Assembly: GCA_034687125.1 (NCBI GenBank)
Contig: JAQGBZ010000043.1
Coordinates: 62,001 to 126,000, forward strand
Length of the DNA stretch: 64,000 bases
Reading direction: 5' to 3'
Source: Neelides folsomi
Lineage: Eukaryota; Arthropoda; Collembola; Neelipleona; Neelidae
Made by a program: the position numbers and the translations under genes. Below, piece by piece: positions 28,301 to 42,063 of this stretch; within the stretch, counting starts at the first letter, position 1, and every line of letters starts with the position of its first letter. The notes beneath the pieces are model-generated. The model was not told where the DNA came from. It saw only the letters and a list, made by a program, of their open reading frames with translations, and searched no databases.

Positions 28301-31300
28301 ACTGACACTGGAGAAAGTTTCCAGAGTGAGAGGAAGAAGAGTAGGGTAGTGACGGGGAGGAGGTAGAGTTGTATACCCTCGAGCTGGAACAATAGGGTGA
28401 GGATCGTGTAATGGAACCACCGCTTGACCGCCACTATCTTCCGCTGACTCTCCCCTGACAAGTGGAGACTCAACTGAAGAAGGCACCTTAGGAGATTCAA
28501 AATGAGGTTGCTTAAATGTGACCTCAGTTCTTCGAGTGGTCTCTGGACGGACATTCTTCTCTGTTGTTGTTGTCCTCTCTGTTGTTCTCTCAGTTGTTGT
28601 AGTTGTTCTCGTTGTTGTTCTCTCTGTTGTTGGAGTTGTTGTAGTCGTAGATTTTGGTGTTGTTGTGGTGGTTGTTGTAGGGACGCGTTTGGTTGTAGTG
28701 GGAGCCCTTGTAGTAATGATCCTTGTGGTAGTTGTGGGTCTTGTTGGGGGAATTGCGGTAGTTGCTTTGGGGATAAGGGCTCTTCTGGTCGTTCGACGAT
28801 CTTTTGTAGATGGTCGCTGAGTGGTTGTGGTGGACGTTGTCGTAGTCGTGGTTGGCTCCCGCCAAGGCCGGACGGCTCCGATTTTGGGTCTTGAAGTCTC
28901 TGGGAGTGAAACGTCTGAGGATTCATCTTCTGACTCTTCGCTTGAGCTGTTGAGTTCAGTCTCTTTGGTTGAGGGAATTGGAGGAAACTTGACAATATGA
29001 CAGCAGGCACCGAATAGGAAACGATCAACACAGGCTCCTATGACACTTCCACCTCTTTCCTGGCATTCCAAATTGAACATGCACGTCCCAATGAGCCCTT
29101 TAAATCGAGGAGAATTGGATGTACAATCTTTTGGTGTGATGCTCAACCCACGATTGTGATCTGGAAATAATAATAGGAAAAAATTGAAATTAGGTTCATG
29201 AACTCTTTCAAATGCATAACATAATAATATAGTTAAATAGAATATTATAATCTATCTGTACATATTCAGTAGCATATCCTGGCAATAATGTGGTTTAAAA
29301 TACGATTAAAGTTTATACGGTTTATACTTTTACTAACTATACTAACTTTACTAATCATAAGTATCACTATGGTACTTATTAGGAAGTTGTGGAGGATTTC
29401 CTATATTTAATAATATGAGATGCGTGATTGCATGTATGTATAGGACTATTGAGAATATGATTTTGAAAATGAGGTTGTGAGTTGTGATAGATTAATATAC
29501 GCAATGTTTTTATGTTTCATAACAAAGTCTGCTCCTAAATTGTTGTCGAATAAAGCATTCTGGTATAGTGGAGTTTGCATAGGAAGAGTTTGCATAGGAA
29601 GGGCCGGAGGTTTGTATGACTGCCCATATAAAATAATATTGCGAGAAACAAGTGTCCTCAATTTAGAGGATAGCTTCAGCCAAAGAGGCTTGTTCGGCAA
29701 GATTATCTAGAATATGCTGAAACCTACTAACGCTCGAGACGCACTCACTCTTTATCATTTTCCTCATCATTTTACTTGGATCCCTTATTGAGACTATTCT
29801 GAAGGAATTAACAACGTGATGATTCTTGCATCGTGCTGCAATCGAATTCTAATGGATAATAGAGACACAATACCAATACCATTGGTATAATGGGAAGAGG
29901 AATACTCGTTGCACTCATTTACATTTACTATAGTCCTTCCAGCCAAGATCAACCCCTATTTGAATCACATCGTGACTTGGCCAGTCCTCTATTAATCTTA
30001 TTAAACTGTTGAGACTGGCAACCATCCTTCTTTTATTCTTGCTCCCATTTGCACTGCCATTTTATACACCTTTAACACATATATCCAAGTACATCCTTAT
30101 ATGTGAATACTACAGCCAGACACCTTAGAATGAAATGAGTTCCTTTTCTTTCGCCCCAATTCTACTTACATGCATTGTTGGAAAGGAGGATAGGAAGAAA
30201 TTCATCATGCCATTTAAGTAAGTTTAATAAATGTCGTCGTATATTCATGTGGTTCCTTTCTCATTCATTTCCTCTTCATTTCTTCACACTTACTCATAAG
30301 AACACTTATTGTTAGAAGTCAAGATAGTTTACCGTTTTGTGAAAATATTAAATGAACCAAAAAATGACTTTATTTTCAAATGTTTATTTTGAGTGCTCAT
30401 AGCTTTATAATGTTATAATAGAAGAAGAGAATGTAATATTATTAATGTGACAAAAGTGACAATGGTCTTTACGATATAACTACTTGGTAGTTATAATAAT
30501 CTTAGCAGTTACATTTTTAAAACCCATTGAAAATTATTAGAGTTAAAAGTCAATAAATATCAAATTGAGGCAATTTTTTTGAAGAAAGGATTAAAATAAA
30601 AGTAGGATATCGTTTGGGCTAGTTTATATAAAATGTTTATGGTGAGTGATCCTAAATATCCACCCTTTACAATTTGAACAAACTTTATAATACGGTAAGC
30701 TGTAATTGATGTCAGTGATGTGTGCGATCGCTTTACAATTTGGCAAATTAGCAACGAGGACGCACGGACACTTGAAAGATATTATGTTGGTCACAAAATC
30801 AACAAGTCATTCGTTAAAGAACTATCATTAGTATTTAGTGAGATGACTCTGTTCATGAATGACGCCTCATGTTATTTAGTGCACATAGTGGAGAAAAAAT
30901 CCTAATGCGGTTAACTTAAAATTAGGCACATTACTATTAGAACCTAAAAATATTATATGAAACAAAATAATATCAAATACAGATACTTAATACTCTGTAT
31001 CATAAATATACCATACATGGCTAGAAAAGAAATTCAATACAGGTGAATATTGTGAATAAATGAAGAATAATATATGTAGTCTCGAAAGAATTTATACAAA
31101 GGTTCAAAGCGGTCCTTCCAGAATAATTATCTCTGCTGACTTTGAATTCCAAAAGGCAAAAAGGGTCCTTTTCCCACACGGGTTTCTCGCAGGCTCTCAA
31201 AGGTTCATTATTTTCATTCCCGTACTTCCTATGTGTATGTAAGAAGAGAATATGTATATGGTTGGTCTGGAGGTAAACAATTATTCTGTTCGCTAGTCCC

Positions 31301-34300
31301 CAGTTCATCCAGACTCTTAATGTTGGAAGAGATAATGCTGAAGAAGAACGAACGGATGAGAAATCCCGTTATGTCAGACTACTACTTCTACTCAACTGGG
31401 GTTACCCATAGATTGGGGATTATAAGAGTGCATATACAAGTAGATGGACGTCTATCGTATCTATCTATTGTTTAACTTATATTGAGATTACTTACACGTT
31501 TTTCCTATTAGACTTACTTTAAAATTTAGTCCCATTGGTTCCTTTCTATTGTTTGAATTAAATCATGGACCGGAAATATATTATTAAAAATGTCCATTAT
31601 ATATTACATATACCTAAGTAATGTTTAATATTTACCTTAATTCATGTCTAAATTCATAAATTTATATAATTGGGAAAAATGCTCAATTGGATAATGAAAT
31701 TGTTCCTAAGAGTTTCTAACAAATTTTTCTAATAAAGACAATTTAAACAAAACATAAATGGATAATATGGCTTAATTATTTATAAAATATGGTATTTATT
31801 TATTAATAGATGAACTCAATCTAGAATTGAGTTATTAGAGTGTCTAATAATAAATATTTCTTGCAATTTATTACCTAATAATAATAAGTACTTTTTAAAT
31901 GCAAATTTTGCTGATAGCCACAATTTTGTATAATACAATGTATATCTTATCTATACTGTTTATTTACAAAGCCACTATAACAATTACCATTATGACAGGC
32001 AATGGTTCCTAAATGATAAGTTATTATTTGCCAATGTCCGAGTCCTAATTATGTCAAAAATGTTCGCCCCAGAGCCAAAGCGGAAATCTTTTTGAATTTC
32101 TTCCCGTTACAAATGTAAGTTAGGCAAATAAAATCTCTCCGTAGAAGACGCTTGTCCTGTTATGATCGTCAGGAGAGTTAGTCGTTAAAGTAAAACAATT
32201 GACTCCTTTCAATAAGCTTTATTTTATGCCTCTACCCAACTTGGGGTCATTAAAAAGTAGGTATATTAATAGTACAATACTTACCCCTTTCTGATTCCAA
32301 ATAAAAAATTAGGTTAGCCACAAAGAGTCATTTATGCTGCGTTTAATGGTTTTGGATTTATATGAATATTGTATTATTCACTATTGGGCTTTTCTCTCCA
32401 ATTGAATATAGATAACACTGATAAATATATCTGCTATACAAGAAACAAATTGTAAACATTCGAAATAAATTCTCTAAACAATTTATATTTTATTTAGTAA
32501 ATTGAAACTAAAAAGTTTATTGAAAATTTATTTTTTCTTCTTTGAGACAAAAGCGAAAAGTTTGGTTAACTTTTTAAAATTGAGTTTAATATTCTGTCTT
32601 ATGGTTAGTTATTTAGTAAATATTAAATATTTACTATTTGGAACGTGAGGAGCCAAAGGGAAAGTGTGTCGTACCCTTGTGGGTTCGTACGATGAACTGA
32701 ACGTCCAAGTTCAATTATCAGACTCTTGGTCGGAGCTCCTCATAGAGAATTTATATGTCCATGGCTTGAATGCCTTCATTTGCTTCCTCTCTCTTTCTAT
32801 GAACGATGTTTCATTGAACTTTCCATATCTTATCTTCCGCAATACCAACGCTAGCACAATAGATAGGATGAGTCAATGGACACAATTTTGCACATGCTCA
32901 AGTCATCATCTCGTAGAGTCAAACACCTGCATTTTTTCAATTCAACTAACATTATGATCACAACTAATGTTTGCAAAATATTATCAATGTTTACAGAGCA
33001 AATTTACTAAATTCTTGTTATTTGAGTTTCCCCTTTCCGATAACGGTCATTTGGGATAAGGATAAGAAAAGGCTGGCAAAGTATTTATAATTTAAGTAGT
33101 ACAAACCAAACATGGTCATTTGGATAAGTCGGCATAATATTATGCCAATAGATATAATTTGGAGATTCAGATAACATGGAGCATATCCAATGTGTACTGT
33201 CTGTATATTGGTATTCTTACTTTCATGTACCGTTATTGCGTTTCAGAATGAGATCATGAATAAGTTCTGAATAGGCTCAACATGAAATCAATGTATTGAA
33301 ATTCTCAAGTTAGTTATAAATTATAAATATTTAATAATTAAATATTATTGATAAATTGATAAACTTGGTTAATTCCCCGCCCTGACCTCTGACATTTATG
33401 ATTTTATAGAACCAGATCAATACTGGTCCAAGACTTGTACTCCTAAATTTATCTATAATTTAGATACTTTATAAAAATATTAAGTACATACATACATGTA
33501 AATGTAAAAAGTAATCAATTTGTTTTTATCATTTTATCACTTAACTAACCAACACTAATTAATTGTTAATAAAAATTCAAATTATATTCATAATATTTAT
33601 TATGTTAAATAGTAAATCGTATCGTATATGAATATTTATAATTTAAGATTTATTAATCTTAATCATAAATTACACCTTTATCTTTAAATAATTATTTTTA
33701 AAACTAAATTTTTTTAAAATTGCAATACAGTTTACGATGAATTAAAAGAAGGCTAAGAGTAAATTCTATTTGTAATGTCACAAAAGAATTGGTAAATTGT
33801 TTGTACCAGATAAAAATATGTAGTAAAATAGCATTAGTAATACACGCACATTAAGTGTATTGAACAGTCGGGAAACATTATACTAACAATAAGTGTATAC
33901 CTAAGTATGTACTATGATATATTTATTTATATTAACTAAATGAACGTGTGTGATCTAAATAATTAATTACTGAAAACTCCATTCCTGGTGAGATAATGAA
34001 TAAGAATTGGTGAGAAAATTGTAGAATTCTATAAAAGTAATCCAGTGCAATTAATGGTCATGTGTACAACGCATTCTTTGTATCTAACTTCACGTGTGCT
34101 TGTATTTATTACTATTTTCTCTGCTCTTGAAACAATGAATGTAATTTACAAGTTCATCTGTGCATAAGTGCATATACCAAATGCCAAATTGTGGGAGTAA
34201 TATGCATAAAGCATAACTATTCGGCTTAAGTTCCGGCCTATTTACTCTTCTGGTTTGGTAATTTTAACGAAGATTCTCCGGCCCATTTTTATATGTGCCA

Positions 34301-37300
34301 TTCAGTTCGTTTAGCCTAAAACGATACATTTTAATGTATTTTAATACTCATTCAAAGCATTAACTTATTGTTAGACGATTCGTTTCAAAAGTTTGACATA
34401 ATTTATTGGGTATATATATATTTTACCCAAAATTACTTTTAGAGAGTTTGTAATGTTATGTTCAAAATACGTACACAAATATTACATATTTATTTAAAGT
34501 TACAAATAGTCAAATAAGGAAGCAAGTTTCCGCAATTGTTTAAAATATATATGTAGTTTCAGTTTAAATAAACAATATGAAATATAACATTATCAAAATA
34601 TGGATAATAATTTTTGTTATCAGTATAAAAATGGTTATTTTGTAAAATGATGGTTAGATTTTTGTTATCTTTTTAAGTCTATTCGTAACTCAACTCATCT
34701 AACTGGAAAAGTAAATAATGATACTTTAACTAACATTAAGGAAGACCCATAAGGTTTCTGTTATAAATGCTAATCCTATTATTAATCTAAACCCTTGCAT
34801 GTTCGCGATAGGAGAGAGAGAAATTGTGAGAATAAATGGAATAACTGTTGAATACTCATATCAATGTCAGTGTGCTCACAATCAGTCGGCTTAATGTATA
34901 TTTTGCAAACACAATTCGGCTTCTTCAAGTTCATTCATACTGCAATATAAAATACTTTTATACTAAGAACAAAATATTAGGATTTCTTTTCAGAGAATAA
35001 ACACCGTTTAATACGGATACATTTACCATACACCTACATAATAAATGTCTAACGATACTTACGGAAGAGTGTATTACAGATGTATACAAAATTCAAAATT
35101 AACTTCACTAATATACCATGAACATTTAACGTACTCTATTAGTAATAGGCTTATTACGATTGAACTAAATATATAAATTCCATTAAAATCTATATTATTC
35201 ATTTATTTAAATAAAGTTAATGGGATTTTTGTCTACTCTCTTTTTTTAATAAATTTATCAAACTTTAATGAACACAAAATAATTTGCTGTATGCACCGGA
35301 CAATATTTAACTAGATATGTAAATATGCGTTTAGATAAATATACTTAAATGTAGGTGCGAATTACATAGGCATTTGGTATAATAAAGCACAACTTTATTT
35401 AACTCTAGAAATATACTAGGTATATCATATGTGCATACCATATAAATACATACAACTGTGTACACTCATACCTAGTATGTATCATAGCTTCTCTCTAGTT
35501 CAGATGTGTTCGAGATTAGGAAAAATACGGAACGGAACAATTGAACCATGTCCATTGGTTCATTTCCCACGAACAAACATTAATTACCTACTTTCCATTT
35601 ATATATTCATATGTATCATCAGCTCATCATGAGATCGTGACATTAAAATAAATAGATACTTACATATTAAGTGCAAGCATAAGATTTACTTGTTTACAAT
35701 GCTAAATACCATAATGATTTTTAAAAACCACCTAAATCCCTCTTACTCTCAAATTTAAATATTTCGCAAATACACTTTAAAATCATAATATGTACTAACT
35801 TAATGTTATACTGTGTTTGTTACTTACACATAGGTAAATATATAAAAACCATACTAGAGTATACATAAATATTTAAGTATGTGTATTTAGGCTAAGCAGC
35901 TAAGCCGATTTGAATTATGTTAACTTTTATGTAAAACTTAATGAGTGCCTGACCTATACTACATAATATATAAATTTAGGTGTTTACATATATTCTTCAT
36001 TTAGAATATTTATTATATATCATGATGTGCGATAAAACAGAATTTATTATTTTTGTCCATAAAGGGAATAAAAAGAGAAACTCCGTTTAATTTTAATATT
36101 TATCAAAAAATTAGTCCATGTAAATTATTATAGCAATTTACTATGGTTAATAATAAATGCTGATTTATTTGGTTCTAAGGAAGTGCCTTTGTCACTTTGA
36201 ATTTGACAGTGAAAAGTGCTTTAGAATGATCAAAGGGGATTGTTAAATTGAATCAGCACAAGAGGCCTCGCGGATCCCGACGACAAAAAGTCAATAAAGA
36301 AGAGACGACACCATTGTGAATTTCAGGAGAGTCATTCATTCACTTGATGGGAAATAGAAAATAGGAATCTTCTCAATTTAACGCATCTTATTTTCATATT
36401 CCTCTTCTTTGAATCGGATTTCTTTAAGGAATCCTCGAATTGTAGGTTACGTCCTCAAAATGAGGAGAATAGATTAGTATGCAGAGCCATACATCAATTG
36501 ACACACTTTTCCTTCTCTTTAAATTACTACTCATGGATGTAATCCGACATCAATCCTCACTCTCTTTGTGGGATGCCTCTAATTGATTCCTAAAGATTAA
36601 AGATAATAATAGATGTGAATTGGGTACAAATCGACTATAATCGCTCATCATTACACACCTATCAATTCTATACATTTATAAATAATATTAATCCAACTTA
36701 CATTCTATACGGATATTTAATACTCTTTATATTTAATGATACAAAGTATGAATGCTCAATTCAACATTAATATTTATTTGATCATCCATAAAATTTCAAG
36801 TTAGATATATGTACTACTTTATAAGTATGATATGGATAAATGTATAATGTCTATATTAAGAGATAATTTTATTGTCTTGTAATGTTTTTGTCCTTAAATT
36901 AGTTTAAACTCAATAAACTTTGTTCTCACTTTATTCTGTAATAGCTAACGGGATACTGGATGAGTTAAAAAAGAAACTTGTTAGCGAGGAGATGCAAATG
37001 CAACCAGCAAATGCAACATTTACGCATTAACTGAACAAGAAACTCGCTAAGCTGGACGAATTGAATCATCATCATATTCATCTTTAACGTCGTTAAGCCT
37101 TCATGGGCTCAGATTTTTTACTTTGGTCTAAATGTGTCCTCAATTATACCAAAAAAGTATCTCGTTTATTATTCACTAGTTCAGATGCTTATCAAATCGT
37201 AAAACGAATTAGAATTGAATTCTTTATACCTACATTCATACAGGATATTAAATGTATAAATATTAAATAATACAATTATGTTTGTTAAATTTTGTTACAC

Positions 37301-37931
37301 ATACATATAATTTTATACCTGATATATTATACCTGTATTTGTCAGGTTTAGCCATTCATAAACCACTATTATTCATAAATTAAATTCTAGCATAGTTCAT
37401 GTCTTTATAAAATGATCTATAAATGACTATTATTTAGAATTTAGCTATTAATTAAAAAAACGAGTTTTTCTAGCTAATGAATATTATTATGATTTATATG
37501 TAGGGAAATAAATCTACTTAATTTATGATATGTGTAAGAATACCGAAAGAATGCACATAGTGCATACTGATAGTGAAATTGTATGATGTGCTTTCAATAA
37601 ACTCTTTATTGCTTGTGTGGAGGGTGGACAGAAATGCCGGTTTATATTGAAATACTGATGAAACTGATAGTTTATATACACCCTGTACACACTATATGTA
37701 TGTATGAATGATTCTTATATTGTTATTGTCGAGCGAATGTTGGACCGAGTATTAAAAGGAAAGGAAAGTAACGCTTGTAATTTTACATTTAATGAAGGGA
37801 TAGTAAAACTCACTTGTTCCTCCTGGTTGACGAAGTCTCGGCAAATTATAGGTCTGGACGAGAGAGTTTAAGAGAAGAACCGCTACGAGTAGAAGAGCCG
37901 ACGTCGTCCAACGGAATAGAGTTGAATGCAT
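25327..37931 (-). CDS. flz: Filzig-like mosaic trypsin-type serine protease
   Basis: Extracellular S1 protease. Exons in transcript order: 37931-37814, 29160-26960, 26798-26477, 26336-25872, 25753-25599, 25494-25327, giving 1142 residues, all phases consistent. Exon 1 encodes a hydrophobic leader (about residues 11-23, SALLLVAVLLLNS) and ends mid-codon; the next exon completes it as N40. A six-cysteine module spans 52-93 (ending CVDRFLFGACC). Residues about 100-870 are a linker with Thr-rich mucin-like tracts. The activation site is R892/IVGG. The triad is H939 (TAAHC), D992 (ENDIALL) and S1090 (GDSGGP), with D1084 giving trypsin-like specificity. The catalytic domain is very close to Drosophila Filzig as I recall it (ALVRESTWLGLFTKNKCGG; TVSHGIKCA). 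Drosophila Filzig acts on tracheal matrix. The Drosophila protein is longer (about 1690 residues), so the linker here is shorter. Intron 1 is 8653 bp. Confidence 0.92.
27020..27420 (-). repeat. Thr/Pro-rich low-complexity coding tract (flz-like, distal)
   Basis: The segment encodes runs such as TTRRPTTAKTTPSTTEK and PTVRTTTPTTTTTTTER near the C-terminal end of exon 2. It is mucin-like and O-glycosylation is expected. Confidence 0.75.
28555..28860 (-). repeat. Thr-rich low-complexity coding tract (flz-like, proximal)
   Basis: Encodes poly-Thr with interspersed Arg, Glu and Pro (for example RTTTTTERTTERTTTTEK), just after the cysteine module. The biased codons keep other frames open on both strands here; those open frames are not genes. 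Confidence 0.8.
29161..37813 (-). other. Intron 1 of the flz-like gene (8.65 kb)
   Basis: The donor is gtgagt at the exon 1 end and the acceptor lies in tttccag before 29160. No other gene is supported inside on either strand. A 15-bp tandem duplication (gtttgcatagga...) occurs at about 29574-29603. Less AT-rich patches at 36.2-36.6 kb and near 31.1-31.4 kb could be regulatory, but nothing specific is visible. Confidence 0.55.
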
Positions 37932-40900
37932 GACTCGCCCTGTAAAACCATCCTCAATTTGTCATCTCTGCTGTGAATCCTGACTGGATCTGTGAGTCCG
38001 TGGAACTACTCGCATTGTCCCCATTGTTTGTCTCTCACTCATTCAATCCGGATATCCTACTTTCTTCCTTCATAATACATAAGAACAAGATTGGTGGCTC
38101 ACCTTGGTCTCGTAATGGAACTTAAGTAATAAAAGTCTCCTTACTTCGTAATGCATGAGGAGCTGCTCCTTCTTCTTTAAGCCGGCCTTCTGATCAACTT
38201 CCACGTTTACCCATTTACGCTCCTTAAATTCTCATTTCATGAACTCGGAGAACAAGGATTTAAACTATATCAACGATTGTACAAAGTTAACTCTTGAGCT
38301 TTTACCAAATTCCAGACTCATTCTTCTCACATGGAATATTCATACATAATAAATATGTATAATATCTGTACTTTTATGGATCAATATATAAATGGATCAA
38401 TATAGTATTTAACATAGTATATCTTGAGAAAAAAGTGAAATAACTGAGAAAGGTTTAATAAAGAAAAAAGTTGGAAATAATAGTAAGAATAGTTGTCCGG
38501 ACCTTCACTCCTTTTTCATCTTGAACTCTACGTCAATATTGAATGGGGAGAGTTTGTTATATCTGCGTTAATATGTGATAAACCTGTCCCCTCGGCATTC
38601 TGGACAGGGCCATTCTTGAGTAAGGGCAGTTTGAAATTCACTTTGCAGTCAACACTTATTGAACTTTTCCTAATCCCGGAAATGACGAAAAATAGTTAAA
38701 ATGTGGAGGGTGAAGACTTGGGTCTGGGTCTGTTTGTGGTGGGGAAGAGGAATATTGAGGAATGACCTAAACGCCACCAGGGATCGGAAGATGTTGATCG
38801 ACGAGAGGATGGATGGATTGTGAGGAGGAAGGAATCTTCGTTGAAGAGAGTTCGGCCCATCAAGACCTGCCAGGTGAGTCCCTTTACATGAGGGAAGTTC
38901 AAGGTGGAGGCTGTTGCAGGTAGTACAATTCTCCTCCAAGAAGGTAGTGCTCTCATGAGGAGGATTCCTCCTCTCCCCACTTACAACGTTCAGACCAACA
39001 TACTCCTTTAACTCATTGCTGGTAAATAATAATCCCAATGGTTGTTCCTCTCTCCTCTTTCACACTCCAACAAGTCATGTGCTGAGAAAATCGCAAATCC
39101 CAATTCCTCGACTTGCCGTGAAACAAGGGAACAATGTAGGAAACGGCTCCTGCTTCGCCCAAAGATCAATCTTTCTTTTATAACATGACATAACATCATC
39201 TTGAACTCAGTGATCTCTATTAACTCCACTCAGCCATTTGGTCTATCGCGAGAAATCACAAAAGAGTTAGAGGAATTGATAACAACCGAATAATCATCCT
39301 TTTCTGCACCCCACGATCCTCTGCCTCTTTAACTGCTCGTTACAGTAGACGCACAGAAAATGGGAAAAATAAACTGGGAGTTTATCTACGCCTTTCAGTC
39401 CATGAGAAAATTGCAAACTTGTTGAGAAAACATCCCACCAAAAATTCTGACGGAATAAGACCTTCAATTCTGTTTTTAAAGATTTTATCTTTTAAAAGAA
39501 TATTTTAATATTAATCGCAGTTTAGATGAATGACTTATAAATATGACTTCCTTTCTATAACAAATTGAAAGCAGTTTCGTCTCAATTTGCGTCTCTGTAT
39601 CGTTTAAAATTCAAATATTATTTATTTATTTATTCAATTTGCAATAAGGGACCGTTCATAAATGAGATCACAAAAACTGAAATTGGAACCTCCAACCAAT
39701 AACTTTAAGCCTTTTAACTAACCATTTCAGTAAATGTTTACATTGACAGACTCAGCTCCTTTAAAAAATACTGATCATATGTACTGGTGAGCTAAAATGA
39801 ATCTTTCCTAAGTCTATGATAAAAACAAGATTGAAAAATTGATATTGTGGTATAAAATGAATTTTATACGACAGACATAATTGAAATACAGTAAAAGTTA
39901 ATGTGTTTAAAATGTTTATGAATTAGATTTCTTGAGTATGACCTTTCACTTCTACTATCAGTACTGTTAAATATTTATTATGCCGTTTTATCATATACTG
40001 AATGTATGTATGCACATTTGTATGATTTTTGAATTGACAAATTGAAGAAATCTCTTCAATTATACAATGTATTTTACAATATTTAAAGAGAATTCCAAGG
40101 ATAGGTAGAGACGTAGTGTTAATATTTTCATAAATTCATAAACCTAAGATTTTGAAATAGTCCCTATTTGTAATGAATTGAAAATGAGGAATTATATTAA
40201 AACTCGAGATGCTAGATGAGATTGTATATGAGGTCTTTGTTCGAAAAGAAAGATGGAAGAAATAGATCAAAGGACATTTAGTTTCGCGTTGCATTATTTC
40301 ATACAAAATTTATTTAAACACTCAACAAGATCGAGGCTATAAGTCGTCCGCTTTGTTTTGTCCCTTTTCCGTGACTTTTCCCTTAAAAGTAAAATTAGGT
40401 TTCTCATACTAAGGAACCTCATACTTATTAGAAATCAACTCATACAAATTGTCAATTTACAAATCCTCGACCCTTGCCATCATCATGCGTCTTTTTAACA
40501 GTCGCAACACTATATATGCACTATTAGTTTAAATAGACTAAAAACCAAAATGAAACCACTACAGAATTATCAAGACTCCATGTATACTAATATTTTATAT
40601 GTACAAGTTATCGCATCCATACTACAGTCTGGGCTGGGCGCCAAATGATCTCCATATTCATCCTCCTGGACGATATACAAAAAATATCTTGGCTAGTATT
40701 TGAGGAGAACTTGGAGGGATCCAAAAGGCATTTTAACCCCATTTATACATTTTTTGAAGAAAGTTGGTTGTTTTTTTTTACTCGTAATACGTGTGTATAG
40801 TTGTTCTCTCTCTCTGCCATATCATTTAAACCTACACTTAAATAAGCTTAATTAAGTTTAATTTAGAAATAACCCACATACATTTTGCATACAAATGGAA

Positions 40901-42063
40901 CATACATAATAATTATTATGTAATATTAAATTGCATGCGAATTAGTATGTAAAATGTGCATGAGTAAATTTTATATTTAAACCCCTTTTTAAAATGTACA
41001 CGAATTAATTAAAAATTAGCTAAAGGTACCTAAAAGTGATCACAGTAAGATACACACAAGATGTTATCAATGTATGTTATGTACATTTTTATATTATAAG
41101 TCTATTATCGATATTAATTAGCTTCATACAATGTTTAATATTTTTTCCAAAATTTTACTCACTATGCTTACTAATATACTTAAGATTTTTTGGTGGGGAG
41201 AAACGAACGATAGTTCTCCCTTTTGTTTTTATTTTGTTTTTTTTAAACGAACGAGGTTTTTTTATATTATTTATAATATAAATGGTGAACACACGAGGTT
41301 TTAAATCTGAATTGAATTTTAGCAAGTTTTAAAAATTATTTACGATGCACTCGCTTACTTTAGGCTTCCAAATGCGTTTAATTATTTTAATTCATCGTGG
41401 CACAACAACCGCAATTTTTAAATTCTTTTTTTCAGTTATTTGATATATCCAGGAATATTTTCTACCTTAGAATTCACAAAAATGAGATTTGAATCTATTC
41501 ATGACGTTTTTCTCCAATATAAGAAGTTGGATTGAATTATGATTTTTAATTAGTTAATTAATTGTGTATAAGTGTGAATACGTAAAAATATATTTTATTT
41601 TTTAAAATTATCGAAAGATTAGCGAATTTTTTAAGTGTAATATTTCATTTTTTCCGCACTAAAGTATACACTAAAATGTAAATAACATTGATATATAAAA
41701 AAGGAATCAATGAACAGCGAATTTAAATACGAATTGAAGTATTAAATTGAATAAGTTAAATGTGTATACTTATCAGTATTTAGATAAGTACAAGAATTAA
41801 AAAAATGTTAATATTATTTTCTGCTGGTACAAAAAAGCGAGAAATATTATATTAGATTAAAATCTAATTATTAACAAAAATGTAACGTGCAAAAGCCCTC
41901 TTAAAACATAAATGCGTTAAAAGCATATTTTTTGTTTTTTTTAAAAGTTTCAAAAAAATTATTATAATGGTGTCGCGATCGAGCCATATAAAAAAATTTA
42001 AATTTTGATCTTACAAGAAAAATTATCTAATCGGAAGAGTAGATTAAATTAAATAGTAATAGA
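37932..42063. other. Upstream region of flz-like gene and 3' side of E(Pc)
   Basis: It holds the promoter and 5' UTR of the flz-like gene (reading left) and the 3' UTR of E(Pc). More balanced base composition at about 37.8-39.3 kb may mark regulatory DNA. The paired open frames at 38.5-39.2 kb lie on both strands and lack motifs. No further gene is supported. Confidence 0.45.

Noticed and set aside
28502-28894. Plus-strand Cys/Gly/Ser-rich frame
   Set aside because: Complement of the Thr-rich tract. Its cysteine runs reflect codon complementarity and not a knottin-type protein.
28210-29031. 273-codon minus-strand frame, rich in Gln and Leu, overlapping flz-like exon 2
   Set aside because: It lies in another frame of the Thr-rich exon and arises from its biased composition. 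The frame joining the cysteine module to the protease is the real one.
38670-39229. Overlapping minus-strand frames upstream of the flz-like gene
   Set aside because: No similarity to any family I know, no leader, and the same DNA is open in more than one frame.
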